The translations under genes and the position numbers were made by a program. 64,000 bases of DNA from positions 62,001 to 126,000 of the forward strand of contig NZ_JACJQG010000015.1 in NCBI RefSeq assembly GCF_014696435.1, given 5' to 3'. Source of the DNA: Calothrix anomala FACHB-343. GTDB lineage: Bacteria; Cyanobacteriota; Cyanobacteriia; Cyanobacteriales; Nostocaceae. Each line of letters starts with the position of its first letter. Position 1 is the first letter of the stretch. Below the pieces are notes generated by a model. That model had not been told where the DNA came from. It saw only the letters and a list, made by a program, of their open reading frames with translations, and did not search any database. Positions 25,775-36,700 of this stretch are shown piece by piece.

Positions 25775-27478
25775 ATGAAACCTCGTATTATTGTTTGTGG
25801 CTTAGGACGTACAGGATATAAAGTCTTTCGACTGTTAAGACAGCAAGGTGCATTTGTTGTTGGTATTCATCACAAACCAATCCCTGGTGAATCCGCTCCA
25901 GATGTAATTATTGGCGATTTACATACGGCTGCTACCCTGACAGCAGCAGGAATTGAGCAAGCACATACATTAGTAATTGCGAGTTCCGATGATGCGCGGA
26001 ATTTAGCAATTATGTTGCAAGCGCGGGTGTTAAATCCGCATATTCGCATTATTAATCGCTTTTATAATACAAGTTTGGCGGAACGTCTGGATCAGACTTT
26101 GCCAAATCACTTGAGTATGAGTGTGGTGGGTTTAGCTGCACCGGTGTTTACCTTTGCTGCATTAGGTAATCAAGCTATCGGTCAAATTAAGTTATTTCAA
26201 CAAACTTGGCCGATTCAAGAAGAATATATAGATGAAAACCATCCTTGGCTGGGACATAAACTCAGCGAATTATGGGAAGAGCGATCGCGGATGCTGATTT
26301 ATTATTTACCTGTTAAAGGTAAAATGAATTTGGTATCTGCCTTACTGTCAGAACAAAAGTTAAAAGTAGGCGATCGCATTATTGTTGGTATCCAACCCCG
26401 CGTGCGTTCTACCCGCAAATCATGGGTAAGAAAATTGCTGAAAGTTTGTACTAGCTTGAAGCAATTTCAAAAACACGCCCAATCAGTATTAGTGATGGCG
26501 GCGGTGTTATTAGTAATTATTTTGCTCGCCTCACTTACTTATGTTTCTGCGAGTTTAAATATCTCCTTCGTTGATGCTTTATACTTTGCTGTCGGTATGA
26601 TTACTGGAGCAGGTGGCAATGATAAAGTAGTCGAATTTGCTCCCAACAGTATCAAACTTTTCACCGTCGTCATGATGCTAGTTGGTGCAGGGGTGATTGG
26701 TATCTGGTACGCCATGCTTACCGATTTTGTCCTGGGAAATCGCTTCAAACAATTTTGGGATGCAGCCCGAATACCCCAGCGTCATCATTATATAGTTTGC
26801 GGTTTAAGCGGCATTGGCGTGAGAATTGTCCAAGAACTCCATGCTAGCGGACATGAGGTGGTAGTAATTGAGACAGATAGTAACAATAGATTTGTCAACA
26901 CTGCTCGCGGACTGGGTATACCTGTAATTCAAGGTGACGCGAGTTTCCGCGCCATTCTCGAAGCGAGTAATATTAATAATGCTGCCGCAGTGCTAGCTGT
27001 GACTAGTAACGATGCGATTAACCTAGAAATTGCCCTGAAAGCCAAAGGATTATCGCCTAGCATTCCCGTAATTGTCCATTATGCCGATCCTGATTTTGCG
27101 GGTATGGCACAACAAGTATTTGATTTCGATGCCGTACTCAGTCCCGCAGAATTAGCCGCCCCAGCTTTCGCCGCCGCCGCACTAGGCGGACGCATCCTGG
27201 GTAATGGCATCACCGCCGATAGTCTTTGGGTAGCCTTTGCAACTATGATTACCCAAGTACATCCTTTTTGCGGCGAAATAGTCAAAGATGTTGCTATGTC
27301 AGCAGACTTTGTCCCCTTGTATGTAGAAACCACACATAAAACCCTGCATGGTTGGGAATTATTAGATACTCAACTGAGTCCAGGAGATATATTATATTTG
27401 ACCATGCCAGCAAATCGGTTATATCAATTATGGCGCGACGAGCGATCGCAAGTCATGGTGACAGGGACTAGGGATTAG
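25775..27478 (+). CDS. RCK-membrane-RCK ion channel-like protein
   Basis: 567 residues in an unusual order. An RCK/TrkA-N domain comes first (GLGRTGYKVFRLLRQQG at 9-25), with a TrkA-C-like part to about 215. A membrane section follows at about 235-330: a first helix (VLVMAAVLLVIILLASL), a pore-loop-like segment VDALYFAVGMITGAGGND, and a second helix (VVMMLVGAGVIGIWYAML). A second RCK-N domain (GLSGIGVRIVQELHASGHEVVVIE, about 343-366) and a TrkA-C-like end close the protein. RCK domains bind nucleotides and gate K+ transport. The filter is not the canonical TVGYG, so the ion is uncertain. Confidence 0.8.
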   Translation: MKPRIIVCGLGRTGYKVFRLLRQQGAFVVGIHHKPIPGESAPDVIIGDLHTAATLTAAGIEQAHTLVIASSDDARNLAIMLQARVLNPHIRIINRFYNTSLAERLDQTLPNHLSMSVVGLAAPVFTFAALGNQAIGQIKLFQQTWPIQEEYIDENHPWLGHKLSELWEERSRMLIYYLPVKGKMNLVSALLSEQKLKVGDRIIVGIQPRVRSTRKSWVRKLLKVCTSLKQFQKHAQSVLVMAAVLLVIILLASLTYVSASLNISFVDALYFAVGMITGAGGNDKVVEFAPNSIKLFTVVMMLVGAGVIGIWYAMLTDFVLGNRFKQFWDAARIPQRHHYIVCGLSGIGVRIVQELHASGHEVVVIETDSNNRFVNTARGLGIPVIQGDASFRAILEASNINNAAAVLAVTSNDAINLEIALKAKGLSPSIPVIVHYADPDFAGMAQQVFDFDAVLSPAELAAPAFAAAALGGRILGNGITADSLWVAFATMITQVHPFCGEIVKDVAMSADFVPLYVETTHKTLHGWELLDTQLSPGDILYLTMPANRLYQLWRDERSQVMVTGTRD

Positions 27479-27936
27479 GGCATGGGGCATGGGGCATGGG
27501 GCATGGGCGTGTTTTCTAAGTCGCCTTCACCCTAAAAGGATGCAGCTAACTCTACCAAGTCCGTCTGCGCGGACTACGAGAGGTGAGGCTTTTGAGCTTA
27601 TATGATTTGTGAATATAGCCTCAGCCTCAAGCCTGAAAGCTTGAGGGGTTTGCAAACATGCTCTAGCTCCTAGCTCTGATTGTCAAGCTAGTCATCAATC
27701 CCAGGTTTTGACACAACTAAGTAGAAAATCTATCTTAACCAATGCCCAATGCCCAATGCCCAATGCCCATTTTCCAGCTAGTCCTGAATCCTAACTTACG
27801 CGAAACCTTAAAGTCAGAGTCAGCGTCTATCACCTGAGTATTTATCGAAAATTAGTCCCGATGGGATTTTTTCCCTTTGGATGAAGTTGTTGAGATAATT
27901 ATAAATACAAGTTGAAATTCTAAATTGTAAATTGTT
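27479..27936. repeat. Intergenic region with tandem heptamers
   Basis: A 458-bp spacer. (GGGGCAT)n lies at 27477-27507 directly after the stop, and (CAATGCC)4 at 27740-27770. The middle part has no recognisable element. The lptA promoter should lie in the last 150 bp. Confidence 0.7.
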
Positions 27937-28434
27937 ATGCTGCCCTTCTATCAATTACCCAGAGCACCAATCCGTCGCTTGGCTTTAAGCTTAGTTTTAC
28001 CCGCTACACTTTTGGGTGCAATAGTGATTCCTCCCCAAATGCAAACCGTGACTGCACAAACGGCGGAGGGAAATCGCCCTTTAACAATTCGTTCTGATGT
28101 TCAAGAATATGATGCCAAAAGCCAAGTGGTAACTGCGCGCGGGAATGTGCAAATGTTATATCCGGCGCGACAAATTCAAGCCACAGCAACACAAGCGCAA
28201 TATTTCAGCAAGGAACGCCGGATTGATTTCAGTGGTAATGTCTATATTTTGCAACAGGGTGGCAATAGTATTCGGGCAGAGAAAGTAACTTATCTCATCG
28301 ATGAAGGACGATTTGTGGCTTTGCCCCAATCTAACCGTCAAGTCGAGTCTATTTACATGGTACAGGACTCGGAAGTAGGGGGACAATCTGCTAGACCTGC
28401 TCCCAAGACACCAGATCTCAAACGTTCTAATTAG
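27937..28434 (+). CDS. lptA: LptA/OstA-like periplasmic LPS transport protein
   Basis: 165 residues. An N-terminal signal or anchor (about 13-36, LALSLVLPATLLGAIVIPP) is followed by an OstA beta-jellyroll: LTIRSDVQEYDAKSQVVTARGNVQMLYPARQIQATATQAQYF and RIDFSGNVYILQQGGNSIRAEKVTYL. LptA proteins form the periplasmic bridge that carries lipopolysaccharide to the outer membrane. The next two genes, lptB and an LptF/G-type permease, follow on the same strand and complete the inner-membrane export machine. Confidence 0.9.
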   Translation: MLPFYQLPRAPIRRLALSLVLPATLLGAIVIPPQMQTVTAQTAEGNRPLTIRSDVQEYDAKSQVVTARGNVQMLYPARQIQATATQAQYFSKERRIDFSGNVYILQQGGNSIRAEKVTYLIDEGRFVALPQSNRQVESIYMVQDSEVGGQSARPAPKTPDLKRSN

Positions 28435-28468
28435 GATTTATAGAAAAATAGACAAAGGGCATCTAAAT

Positions 28469-29197
28469 GTGAAAATTATTTTGGAGAATATCCACAAATC
28501 TTACGGTAAACGACAGATTGTTAATCGCGTTAACCTTTCTGTAGCTCAAGGAGAAGTTGTTGGTTTATTAGGGCCGAATGGCGCAGGTAAAACGACAACT
28601 TTTTATATTGCCACAGGGTTAGAAAAACCGAATCAGGGCAAAGTATGGCTAGATAATGTCGATATTACGGCAATGCCAATGCACAAGCGAGCTAGGTTGG
28701 GTATTGGCTATCTGGCGCAGGAAGCAAGCGTATTTCGCCAGCTTTCAGTCCGCGATAACATATTGTTAGTACTAGAGCAAACCAATGTACCACATTGGGA
28801 ATGGTCAGGGCGAATCAACAATTTACTGCGGGAGTTTCGTTTGGAAAAGGTAGCTAACAGTAAAGGAATTCAACTGTCTGGTGGCGAACGTCGCCGGACA
28901 GAATTAGCTAGAGCTTTAGCTGCTGGGAGGGAAGGGCCAAAATTTTTGCTGTTGGATGAACCGTTTGCTGGCGTCGATCCGATCGCAGTTTCCGAGATTC
29001 AACAAATAGTAGCGCGACTTCGCGATCGCGGTATGGGTATCTTAATAACAGATCACAATGTGCGTGAAACTTTGGCAATTACCGATCGCGCTTATATCAT
29101 GCGTGAAGGGCAAATTCTTGCTTTTGGTAATGCCAACGAACTTTATAATAACCCACTCGTGCGCCAATATTATTTAGGCGATAATTTCCAAGTTTGA
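28469..29197 (+). CDS. lptB: LPS export ABC transporter ATPase
   Basis: 242 residues, start GTG 28469 (an ATG two bases before is followed at once by a stop in its frame). Walker A GPNGAGKTT at 35-43, signature LSGGERRR near 135-142, Walker B FLLLDEPF near 160-167 and the switch His in ITDHNVRET are intact. It drives extraction of lipopolysaccharide from the inner membrane with LptF/G. It lies 34 bp after lptA. Confidence 0.95.
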   Translation: MKIILENIHKSYGKRQIVNRVNLSVAQGEVVGLLGPNGAGKTTTFYIATGLEKPNQGKVWLDNVDITAMPMHKRARLGIGYLAQEASVFRQLSVRDNILLVLEQTNVPHWEWSGRINNLLREFRLEKVANSKGIQLSGGERRRTELARALAAGREGPKFLLLDEPFAGVDPIAVSEIQQIVARLRDRGMGILITDHNVRETLAITDRAYIMREGQILAFGNANELYNNPLVRQYYLGDNFQV

Positions 29198-29388
29198 AAC
29201 TGTATTAATTAAATTAATTAAAAATTAATTAATTAGGCATATTCCTGGAGATTGTTGAGTCTTTATGGTTACGTTTAATCCAGAAGGTTAATTTTTTTCA
29301 GCGCCTGGGATTTTAGTTTCACGCCTTGTATTTAATATAAATCTTTGGCTGTGTCTGGGTTCTAAATATTTAATGTATAAACTGGCGT

Positions 29389-30564
29389 ATGATTTCAAAA
29401 AAGCTCACATCTTTTTACACCATCAATTCGCTGATGCCTTTTACGATCATGGATCGCTATCTCACCAGCGAATTGCTACCACCGTTTTTATTTGGGGTGG
29501 GAGCTTTTTCATCAATTGGGGTAACAATTGATGCTGTATTTGATTTAGTCAGAAAAATCGTAGAATCTGGGCTACCCATAGATATTGCCTTGCAAGTTTT
29601 TGTTCTAAAACTGCCAACTTTCATTGTTTTAGCCTTTCCCATGTCCACTTTATTAGCTACCTTGATGACTTACAGTCGTCTTTCTAGCGAAAGTGAACTG
29701 ATCGCCCTCAGAGGTTGTGGGGTAAGTGTTTATCGCATGGTAATGACTGCTGTGATGTTAAGTTTAGTCGTTACCGGGCTAACATTTGTGTTTAACGAAC
29801 ATATAGCACCAGCAGCAAGTTATCAAGCAAATACAACTTTAAACAACGCCTTAAAGTCAGACAAGCCAATTTTAAAACAACAAAATATTTTCTACCCAGA
29901 ATATCGAGATATTAAAGCAAAAGATGGAACGACCAATAGAATATTGACACGCCTGTTTTACGCTGACCAATTTGATGGTAAGCGTATGACAGGTTTGACA
30001 ATTATCGATCGCTCTGAACAAAACCTCAATCAAATTGTTGTAGCAGAATCAGGGCAATGGAACGCATCACAAAACGTTTGGGATTTTTATAACGGTACTA
30101 TCTATTTAGTTGCTCCCGATCGCTCTTATCGCAATATTCTGCGATTTGAACACCAACAACTGCGCCTTCCCCGTACAGCACTCAGTTTGGCAGAAAAAAG
30201 CCGCGACTACGGCGAAATGAACATTTCCGAAGCCATAGAACAACTAGCTGTAGAAAGACTAGGAGGCGATCGCCAAAAGATCCGTAAACTCGAAGTCCGA
30301 ATTCAACAAAAAATCGCCTTACCCTTTGTCTGTGTAGTTTTTGGCTTAGTGGGCGCAGCAATGGGAACCATACCCCAGCGTACTGGACGCGGTACCAGCT
30401 TTGGTATCAGCGTCATTGTCATTTTCTCTTACTACTTCCTCAGCTTTATCACTGGAGCCTTAGCCCAAGCCAATATTCTCTCCCCCTTTATGGGTGCTTG
30501 GCTACCCAACTTTATCGGTTTGGGTACAGGGCTATTTTTATTATTCCGAGTTGCGCAGAGGTAG
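29389..30564 (+). CDS. LptF/LptG family permease
   Basis: 391 residues, YjgP/YjgQ family. Three membrane segments are near the N-terminus (MDRYLTSELLPPFLFGVGAFSSIG, PTFIVLAFPMSTLLATLMTY, MVMTAVMLSLVVTGLTFVF), a periplasmic beta-jellyroll is at about 135-270, and three more segments are at the C-terminus. The core begins MDRYLTSELLPP at residue 21, so the true start may be a later ATG (29434 or 29449). In cyanobacteria one such permease often serves with LptB. It is 191 bp after lptB in an A/T-rich spacer. Confidence 0.9.
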   Translation: MISKKLTSFYTINSLMPFTIMDRYLTSELLPPFLFGVGAFSSIGVTIDAVFDLVRKIVESGLPIDIALQVFVLKLPTFIVLAFPMSTLLATLMTYSRLSSESELIALRGCGVSVYRMVMTAVMLSLVVTGLTFVFNEHIAPAASYQANTTLNNALKSDKPILKQQNIFYPEYRDIKAKDGTTNRILTRLFYADQFDGKRMTGLTIIDRSEQNLNQIVVAESGQWNASQNVWDFYNGTIYLVAPDRSYRNILRFEHQQLRLPRTALSLAEKSRDYGEMNISEAIEQLAVERLGGDRQKIRKLEVRIQQKIALPFVCVVFGLVGAAMGTIPQRTGRGTSFGISVIVIFSYYFLSFITGALAQANILSPFMGAWLPNFIGLGTGLFLLFRVAQR

Positions 30565-30570
30565 ATTGAA

Positions 30571-30646
30571 ATGGGGCATTGGGCATTGGGCATTGGGCAT
30601 TGGGCATGGGGCATTGGACAGAGACGCGATTAATCGCGTCTCTACA
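30571..30646. repeat. Tandem GGGCATT heptamers and a palindromic repeat
   Basis: 30571-30616 is a run of about six (G)GGGCATT heptamers right after the permease stop; 30619-30646 is another copy of the CGCGATTAATCGCG palindrome. Confidence 0.8.
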
Positions 30647-30684
30647 ATTAATATGAATTGTCTTGCTCCCTCTGCACCCTAGCC

Positions 30685-31302
30685 CTAACTATACTGCCGA
30701 CATTCCGGGGCTGCTGGGTTGTCTTTACAGTATTTTTGAAAAGACAGCTTGGCTGATTCCATACTTTCGGCTTTTTGATGGGCTGCTTCTGCTTGGAGTT
30801 CTTCTACTTCATCCCAAGCGGCGGCGCAAGCTTTGGAATAGGCTCCTTGTTCGGTACAAATAGCACGAGCTGATGCGATCGCTTTTTGAATTCTTTCTTC
30901 TAGCACTAGGCTTGTAGGAGCTTCAACAAAGTCGCTTTTTGTCAAAATATCGGTAATAGAAACAATCCCTAACAGCTTACCTTTAATCACAGGTGCCCTA
31001 CGAATACCAGTATTAGCAAATAACCGCGCTACATATTCCACACCCAACTCAGGATTCACGACAATGCAAGGCTTGCTCATGATTTCGTAAATCCGTATTT
31101 GCTTGGGGTCTTTACCGTAAGCTGTTACTTTATAGACAATATCTGTTTCTGTGACTATGCCATAGGCATCATGCTCGTGACGACGATCCACAACCAAAGC
31201 ACGCAATCCTTTCTCCTTCATTAGTCCCACCGCTTCAGCAACAGTTGCTGAACCACGGATGGTGACTACATTTTTGGTCATGATATCTTCAGCTTTCATC
31301 AT
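30685..31302 (-). CDS. CBS-domain protein
   Basis: 205 residues from ATG 31302 (an adjacent ATG at 31299 is equally possible); AGGAG lies 12 bp upstream on the minus strand. An open extension to 31389 adds 29 residues without family character. Two CBS motifs are present: EDIMTKNVVTIRGSATVAEAVGLMKEKGLRALVVD and YEIMSKPCIVVNPELGVEYVARLFANTGIRRAPVI. They usually bind adenine nucleotides. The C-terminal 70 residues are charged and helical and end KDNPAAPECRQYS. No effector domain is fused, and the function is not known. Confidence 0.85.
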   Translation of the reverse strand: MMKAEDIMTKNVVTIRGSATVAEAVGLMKEKGLRALVVDRRHEHDAYGIVTETDIVYKVTAYGKDPKQIRIYEIMSKPCIVVNPELGVEYVARLFANTGIRRAPVIKGKLLGIVSITDILTKSDFVEAPTSLVLEERIQKAIASARAICTEQGAYSKACAAAWDEVEELQAEAAHQKAESMESAKLSFQKYCKDNPAAPECRQYS

Positions 31303-31709
31303 TGCCGGAGTCTCCTGGTAAATAGTACTATGCAATGCGAGAACAAGGCTGGCAATGCCTTTATCGTCATATCGAACAGAGCAACGCACATTTGAGTAAC
31401 TAGAAAGTAGCTACAACCATAAACTTAGACCAGGTTTTAATTTCTGATGATATCTAAAGTAACCATCGCGGATAAACAGCTATTTCATTACATCAGGAAA
31501 ACCTTATTGAATAAAGTAAATCGGGAAAAGTAAATTTTTTACAAATAATTCTCTATCGCCCATGACTCATGAAGATTGAGCAGTTAGGATGAAATCAAAC
31601 TGAAAATTTATTTGCTATCTTTTCTCAAAATTCACGCTTAAGCAATATCTATTATCGGAAATTACCTAAATTATTACCGCCTCTCAGTAAATTCTCCATA
31701 GCTAAACTT
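31303..31709. other. Intergenic region, nothing recognised
   Basis: A 407-bp A/T-rich spacer between the divergent CBS and 31710 genes. No repeats or RNA were seen. Confidence 0.5.
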
Positions 31710-32891
31710 ATGTCAAATCAACATTATCCCCCTGCATACTTACGTTACCTGAAAGCCAGACTCTTGAATTTAGGAAGGCCGAGTTTTTGGGTAACAGCAA
31801 TTTTGTTATCTGTGTTTGGGTTGGTTGGTTGGGAATATCTCTCCGATCCAGATATGTTGACACAAAAGCCAAATCCTGATGCTGATGTCTCCAAGGTAGG
31901 TGAATCTTCACTGTCAACTGAAGATAGAGCTGCGATCGCTGATGTTGATAATTTTCCCGCCTTGACTCAAGACTTAGGACGAGTCACTGTAGTAGCACCA
32001 TTAATTCTCCCGGAAGAGAATCGCAACAATCAAAACAACCAAAACTTATTTGATGATGTTGTTAGTAAAAAACCTGCTGTTAGCAATGTTTCTCAATCTG
32101 ATGCTAACAGGGAAATCTTTGATACCAAATCCACTTTGACAGAAAATAACCCCTTTGTTGTCCAAGCAGATAATTTATTGCGCTCTGGTTATAGTCATAG
32201 TCCATTATCAGGCGCTAAATCTTTCACTAATTCTGCAAAAGAAATTGACGCAAATGCTTCAGCTAATAACTCAGGATTAGCATTAGCAACCCAAGCTAAA
32301 ATTAATCGCGATTCTGTAAATATCAGCCCATTAGCAGATGCGATTAATAAATCACAGTATCAAAATAATTCTAATTTTCCAGTTTCTCAAACTGTAAATA
32401 TTATGGGGAGTAATTCAGAAGCTGGTGTAAAATTAATCAATCAAAACTCAACTAGCCAAACAAATATTATGGGTAATGCGGCATACAATGCAGTAAATAA
32501 TGGAGCCAAATTACCATCACCTAATAGCTTACCTATTCAGACTTTACCCAATAACAATAACTTAAATCCGGGAATAATTTATAATCAACCAACTGCAACT
32601 AACCTCAGCCAAAATTCTTATCCCAACTTTAATAGTAGTCAGCCATTAATCAATGGAACACCAACAACAACAGCAGTAACACCAGCTGTTACCTCTGCTA
32701 CGAGCAATAATATTTCGCCCTATTCTCCGCCAAGTTCTATACCAGGTGTTGTCAATACTACAAATCCCATAATGTATGGTAATTATGGCGTACAGCAACC
32801 TACTCAATTACCCCAATCGCGAATTTCTCTACCTCGCCCAACACCAGCGCCTTATGGTGGCGTTCAGATTAATGGTTACACCTATCCTTAG
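31710..32891 (+). CDS. Membrane-anchored Asn/Ser-rich hypothetical protein
   Basis: 393 residues. A basic N-terminus (YLRYLKARLLNLGRPS) precedes one membrane segment at about 27-45 (WVTAILLSVFGLVGWEYL), which leaves about 345 residues outside the cytoplasm. These are low-complexity, rich in Asn, Ser, Gln and Pro, with Pro-rich C-terminus (RISLPRPTPAPYGGV). No catalytic domain was seen. A cell-envelope role is likely only from topology. Confidence 0.7.
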   Translation: MSNQHYPPAYLRYLKARLLNLGRPSFWVTAILLSVFGLVGWEYLSDPDMLTQKPNPDADVSKVGESSLSTEDRAAIADVDNFPALTQDLGRVTVVAPLILPEENRNNQNNQNLFDDVVSKKPAVSNVSQSDANREIFDTKSTLTENNPFVVQADNLLRSGYSHSPLSGAKSFTNSAKEIDANASANNSGLALATQAKINRDSVNISPLADAINKSQYQNNSNFPVSQTVNIMGSNSEAGVKLINQNSTSQTNIMGNAAYNAVNNGAKLPSPNSLPIQTLPNNNNLNPGIIYNQPTATNLSQNSYPNFNSSQPLINGTPTTTAVTPAVTSATSNNISPYSPPSSIPGVVNTTNPIMYGNYGVQQPTQLPQSRISLPRPTPAPYGGVQINGYTYP

Positions 32892-33093
32892 AGATATTTA
32901 AATTGGATATTTTGCAATTAGTTTGTCAAAAGTCAAAAGTCCAGAGTCAAAGGCTGACTTGGACTTTTGACGATATTCGATCTAAAGCTATAAAAGCTGA
33001 TGTATTTACGGCAATTGCAAATCATTAAGTAATGAGAATATAATTTATTCTTATTAGGGTAAATTTTACCCATGATTATGACTTTTTAATTAA

Positions 33094-33570
33094 TTAGCGT
33101 TTAATTTGCTTAGGAAAATTTGCAACTAATAAAGATTGTTCTAATTCACCTTGTTCATTATGAAATTTCATTTCACCTTGTTCGTTACATATCCATACTT
33201 CTATAGCTTTAGCTTCTAAATATAATTTTTGTTTAAATTCCATTTCTTCCAAACTGTTACCACTTGATTTAAGTTCTATACAAATTTCTGGTGCAATTGA
33301 GGCTGACACTTCATCTTCAATTTGAGCAAATCGTTCCTCAGAACACCACACAACATCAGCAACTTTCACCCCATCGGATGTGTCTATGGCACATTCTGGC
33401 ATCACTTCTCCTGTATCTACTAAAGATTCTAATAAACGTTGGATTCTCCCTTGGTAAAAAGAATGTTTAATTTTTACGGGACTCATAACAATTTGACCCC
33501 ATTTATTTAATTCGATTTTGAAGGGTAAATCCTGTAAATTTTTATTGACACAAACTTCTTCCCATTTCAT
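33094..33570 (-). CDS. Uma2 family (PD-(D/E)XK-like) protein
   Basis: 158 residues from ATG 33570 (MKWEEVCVNKNLQDLPFKIEL); an open extension to 33759 reads through HIP1-rich repeat DNA and is not used. The Uma2 pattern is clear: INKWGQIVMSPVK, VWCSEERFA, IAPEICIELKSSGNS and the end KAIEVWICNEQG. Uma2 proteins have a restriction-endonuclease-like fold and are abundant in cyanobacteria; the role is unclear. Another member is at 44547. Confidence 0.85.
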   Translation of the reverse strand: MKWEEVCVNKNLQDLPFKIELNKWGQIVMSPVKIKHSFYQGRIQRLLESLVDTGEVMPECAIDTSDGVKVADVVWCSEERFAQIEDEVSASIAPEICIELKSSGNSLEEMEFKQKLYLEAKAIEVWICNEQGEMKFHNEQGELEQSLLVANFPKQIKR

Positions 33571-33628
33571 AATTAATATTTGCTGAGAGTAAAAGAAAGA
33601 TTGATTTAATTTTAACGTGATTTCGACA

Positions 33629-33757
33629 GCGATCGCACTTTCATCCACAATTACAAAAAGGCGATCGCACTTGATGATGTATGAAATGGGAAAGCGATCG
33701 CACTTGATCGTGTATGACAAAAAAGCGATCGCACTCTGGGTAGTTAGAAAGGCGATC
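33629..33757. repeat. HIP1-based tandem repeat unit, copy A
   Basis: Four GCGATCGC octamers spaced by 28-40 bp with related spacers (cttgatgatgtatga, cttgatcgtgtatga, actctgggtagtta). The stretch starts gcgatcgcactttcatcc. A related array is at 38180-38362 with the same first words and the same order of spacer types. Each array is at the 3' end of a CHAP gene. Confidence 0.75.
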
Positions 33758-33772
33758 AACCATTACCTCTGT

Positions 33773-36700
33773 TTACGCCCAGAGGATAGTTTCAGGTTCC
33801 CACCATTGTGCATCAGCCTTTCTGTACACTAAGTAGTTTGGAATCCAGCGGCCATCCTTAAGTGTGGCCTCTATACGTCCTTCGTATTTCCCTCCTCCTA
33901 GATTAAATCTCTTTCCAACTTCATCAAACTCATCAAGTTTCCAAGGTCTTTGCCCCATTTTATCTAGTTTAAACAAACTGCTAACACTATCTTTTCTTGT
34001 CAGCATAGAAGCAAATAGATCTAGACCATTTCCATGATTATCAATTGGGTTATTGTAACCAAAACCAATTGTAAAAGCATCATCGGTCGTAGTAGTTCGT
34101 CCAGAGTTGCCAAATGAACTGGTATAGAATCCCCATGACCACTGAGAATGAGCACTAAAGTTGACAGACTCTGAATCATAACCTCCAAGTCCCAAAGTTT
34201 TACTTGCTGGATCAAAAACAAGCAATCGATTGACACCGCCGGAAATTCGCTCTGCTATTTCAGCACTAACATAAGCACCTAAACTATGACCTGCCAAGTT
34301 AATGTTAGAGCTACTAATTCCCCAATTACTTAGTTTATTTGCTGCCCAGCTAGCAGCAGTTTCAATCCATGACCCTCCAATGTTTGGATTAATGTAACTT
34401 TTTGCTGCTTGTGACCAATCTAGGGCAAAAACTTGATCGCCATCTTCATAACCATCAATTGCAGACGCTAAATACTTGATATCAGTAGAATTTGGATCGT
34501 TATCCATTCCATGAATAACTAACCATGTTTTCTTGTTTGAACTCACAGGATCAGAGTAGTTATTGTCAACCCTATTAAAGCTAATTGAATGCTGTAGTGT
34601 TTGTCCAAAAACATTGGTTCCAAAGATAGTTCCTTTATATGGATCATCTGTTGTAACCTCAAACTTTATATTTGCGCCACTACCCCGTTCATAATAATCA
34701 ACTATAACATCATAGTACGCACCTTCCGAGTAAAAACCATTAGTGTATTTTGTTACCTGATCAAACCACTTATCTATGATTGCCTGATTACCAATACGAA
34801 CTCTCACACCATCATCCGAAGTAGTTTGAATTTGGTTCCATCCTTTAGCAAAATAGCGTTGAGTTGTGAATCGGGCAGAGAAATTATCAGCTGAAACTAG
34901 GGAATGCGGAGAACCGTTACCCCAGTCACGCGAGAAGTTTTGACTGCCACTGCCCCAATCTTGAACAATTACGGGTGTTCCTGTAAGATTAATGTTATTG
35001 AAAAACTCAGCTTTCCAGTTTCCAATAGGTACATTTGTAAGCGCTTTAGTTGCAAAGTTTAAAGCCGCACCACCACCACGTTCATAGTAGTCAATTTCGA
35101 CATTAAATTTGCCACCATTTCCAGCATCAAAAATTCCTGTATTCACTACAAATGGCTGATCGACAAGGCGATCAATAATCGTTTGTCCGTTGATTCGCAC
35201 TCTTATACCATCGTCAGACTGAACACGAATCTCTTGACGACCTGCACCAAAAGATACTTGTCCAAATATCCGTGCGGAGAAGTTATCAGTGGACACCCAA
35301 TTTGAAGGTGAACCATTTCCCCAATTACGGTCAAAGCCTGTATTAGTACGACCAAAGCTTTCGGCAAAAACCGGACTACCAGTTCTATCAGTGTTGTTAA
35401 AATACTGGGCTACCCAAAACTGCGATCGCGCCTCGTTACTTCCAGATATACTCTCGTAGACTTGCCGCAATGTCCAATCTCGCGCCAAGGCATCTGTATA
35501 ACTTTGCAAACCACCTGGATCGGCATCACGTAGTAAAATCTTGCGGTAGGCTGTGTTAACTTTGTCTCTGCCTTCTGCACTTTTAGCAAATTCAGAGCGC
35601 ACTTGGGAGAGTGTCATACCAGATGCCATCTGTCGTACCCAGTATTGCAAGCCACTGGAATCTGCTTCACGACCGAAAATATCAATATACAGTTGGCGAA
35701 TTGACCCTTCGTTGTTTGAATAACGAGTATTGAAACCAACGAACAAATTTGTTAAATCACCATGCATTGCTCCATCATCAGCTTGCCAACGCTTAGTAAA
35801 TGAACCATCTGAGTTAGAGGTGTAAGTCTCCAGCATTCGATTATTATCCGTGGCAAAGCTTCCTCTTTCTTGACGCAAGAAATCTGCTCTGCCATTACCA
35901 TCGAAATCGTCGAGAAATAATTTAGTTAAATCACCATGCATTGCGCCATCATGCATAGCAGAACGGCTGGTAAAGGAACCATCACCATTGGAGATGAAAG
36001 TTTCTAACATCCAGGCATTATCAGTCGCAAATGCACCTTTTTCTTGCCTTAAAAAATCTGTTTTGCCATCGCCATTAAAGTCTCCCATAAACAGATTGGT
36101 GAGATCCCCATGCATATTATTAGAATTGGAGATTTCCCAAGCTTTTCTGAAGGAACCATCACCAGTGGATAGATAAGTTTCAAACATGCGGTAGTTATCC
36201 GTGGCAAAGCTACCTTTTTCTTGCCTGATAAAGTCCGATTTGCCATCGCCGTTGAAATCACCAATAAACAAATTGGTTAAATCACCATGCATTGCGCCAT
36301 CATGCATAGCAGAACGGCTGGTAAAGGAACCATCACCATTGGAGATGAAAGTTTCTAACATCCAGGCATTATCAGTCGCAAATGCACCTTTTTCTTGCCT
36401 TAAAAAATCTGTTTTGCCATCGCCATTAAAGTCTCCCATAAACAGATTGGTGAGATCCCCATGCATATTATTAGAATTGGAGATTTCCCAAGCTTTTCTG
36501 AAGGAACCATCACCATTGGAGAGATAGGTTTCAAACATGCGGTAGTTATCCGTGGCAAAGCTACCTTTTTCTTGCCTGATAAAGTCCGATTTGCCATCGC
36601 CGTTGAAGTCAACCTTGGTTCCCAAAACAATTTCTTTTTTGTTGTTAAGAGATAGAGTGCTACTTTCTAAGTGAATGAATTTAGCAGTGTTAAAAGCGTT

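Noticed and set aside
33571-33759. N-terminal extension of the Uma2 protein
   Set aside because: The added residues are translated HIP1 repeat DNA; the ATG at 33570 gives the family-typical start.
36201-36527. Open frame of 108 codons on the plus strand
   Set aside because: It is the reverse shadow of the VCBS repeats in the minus-strand exoprotein gene.
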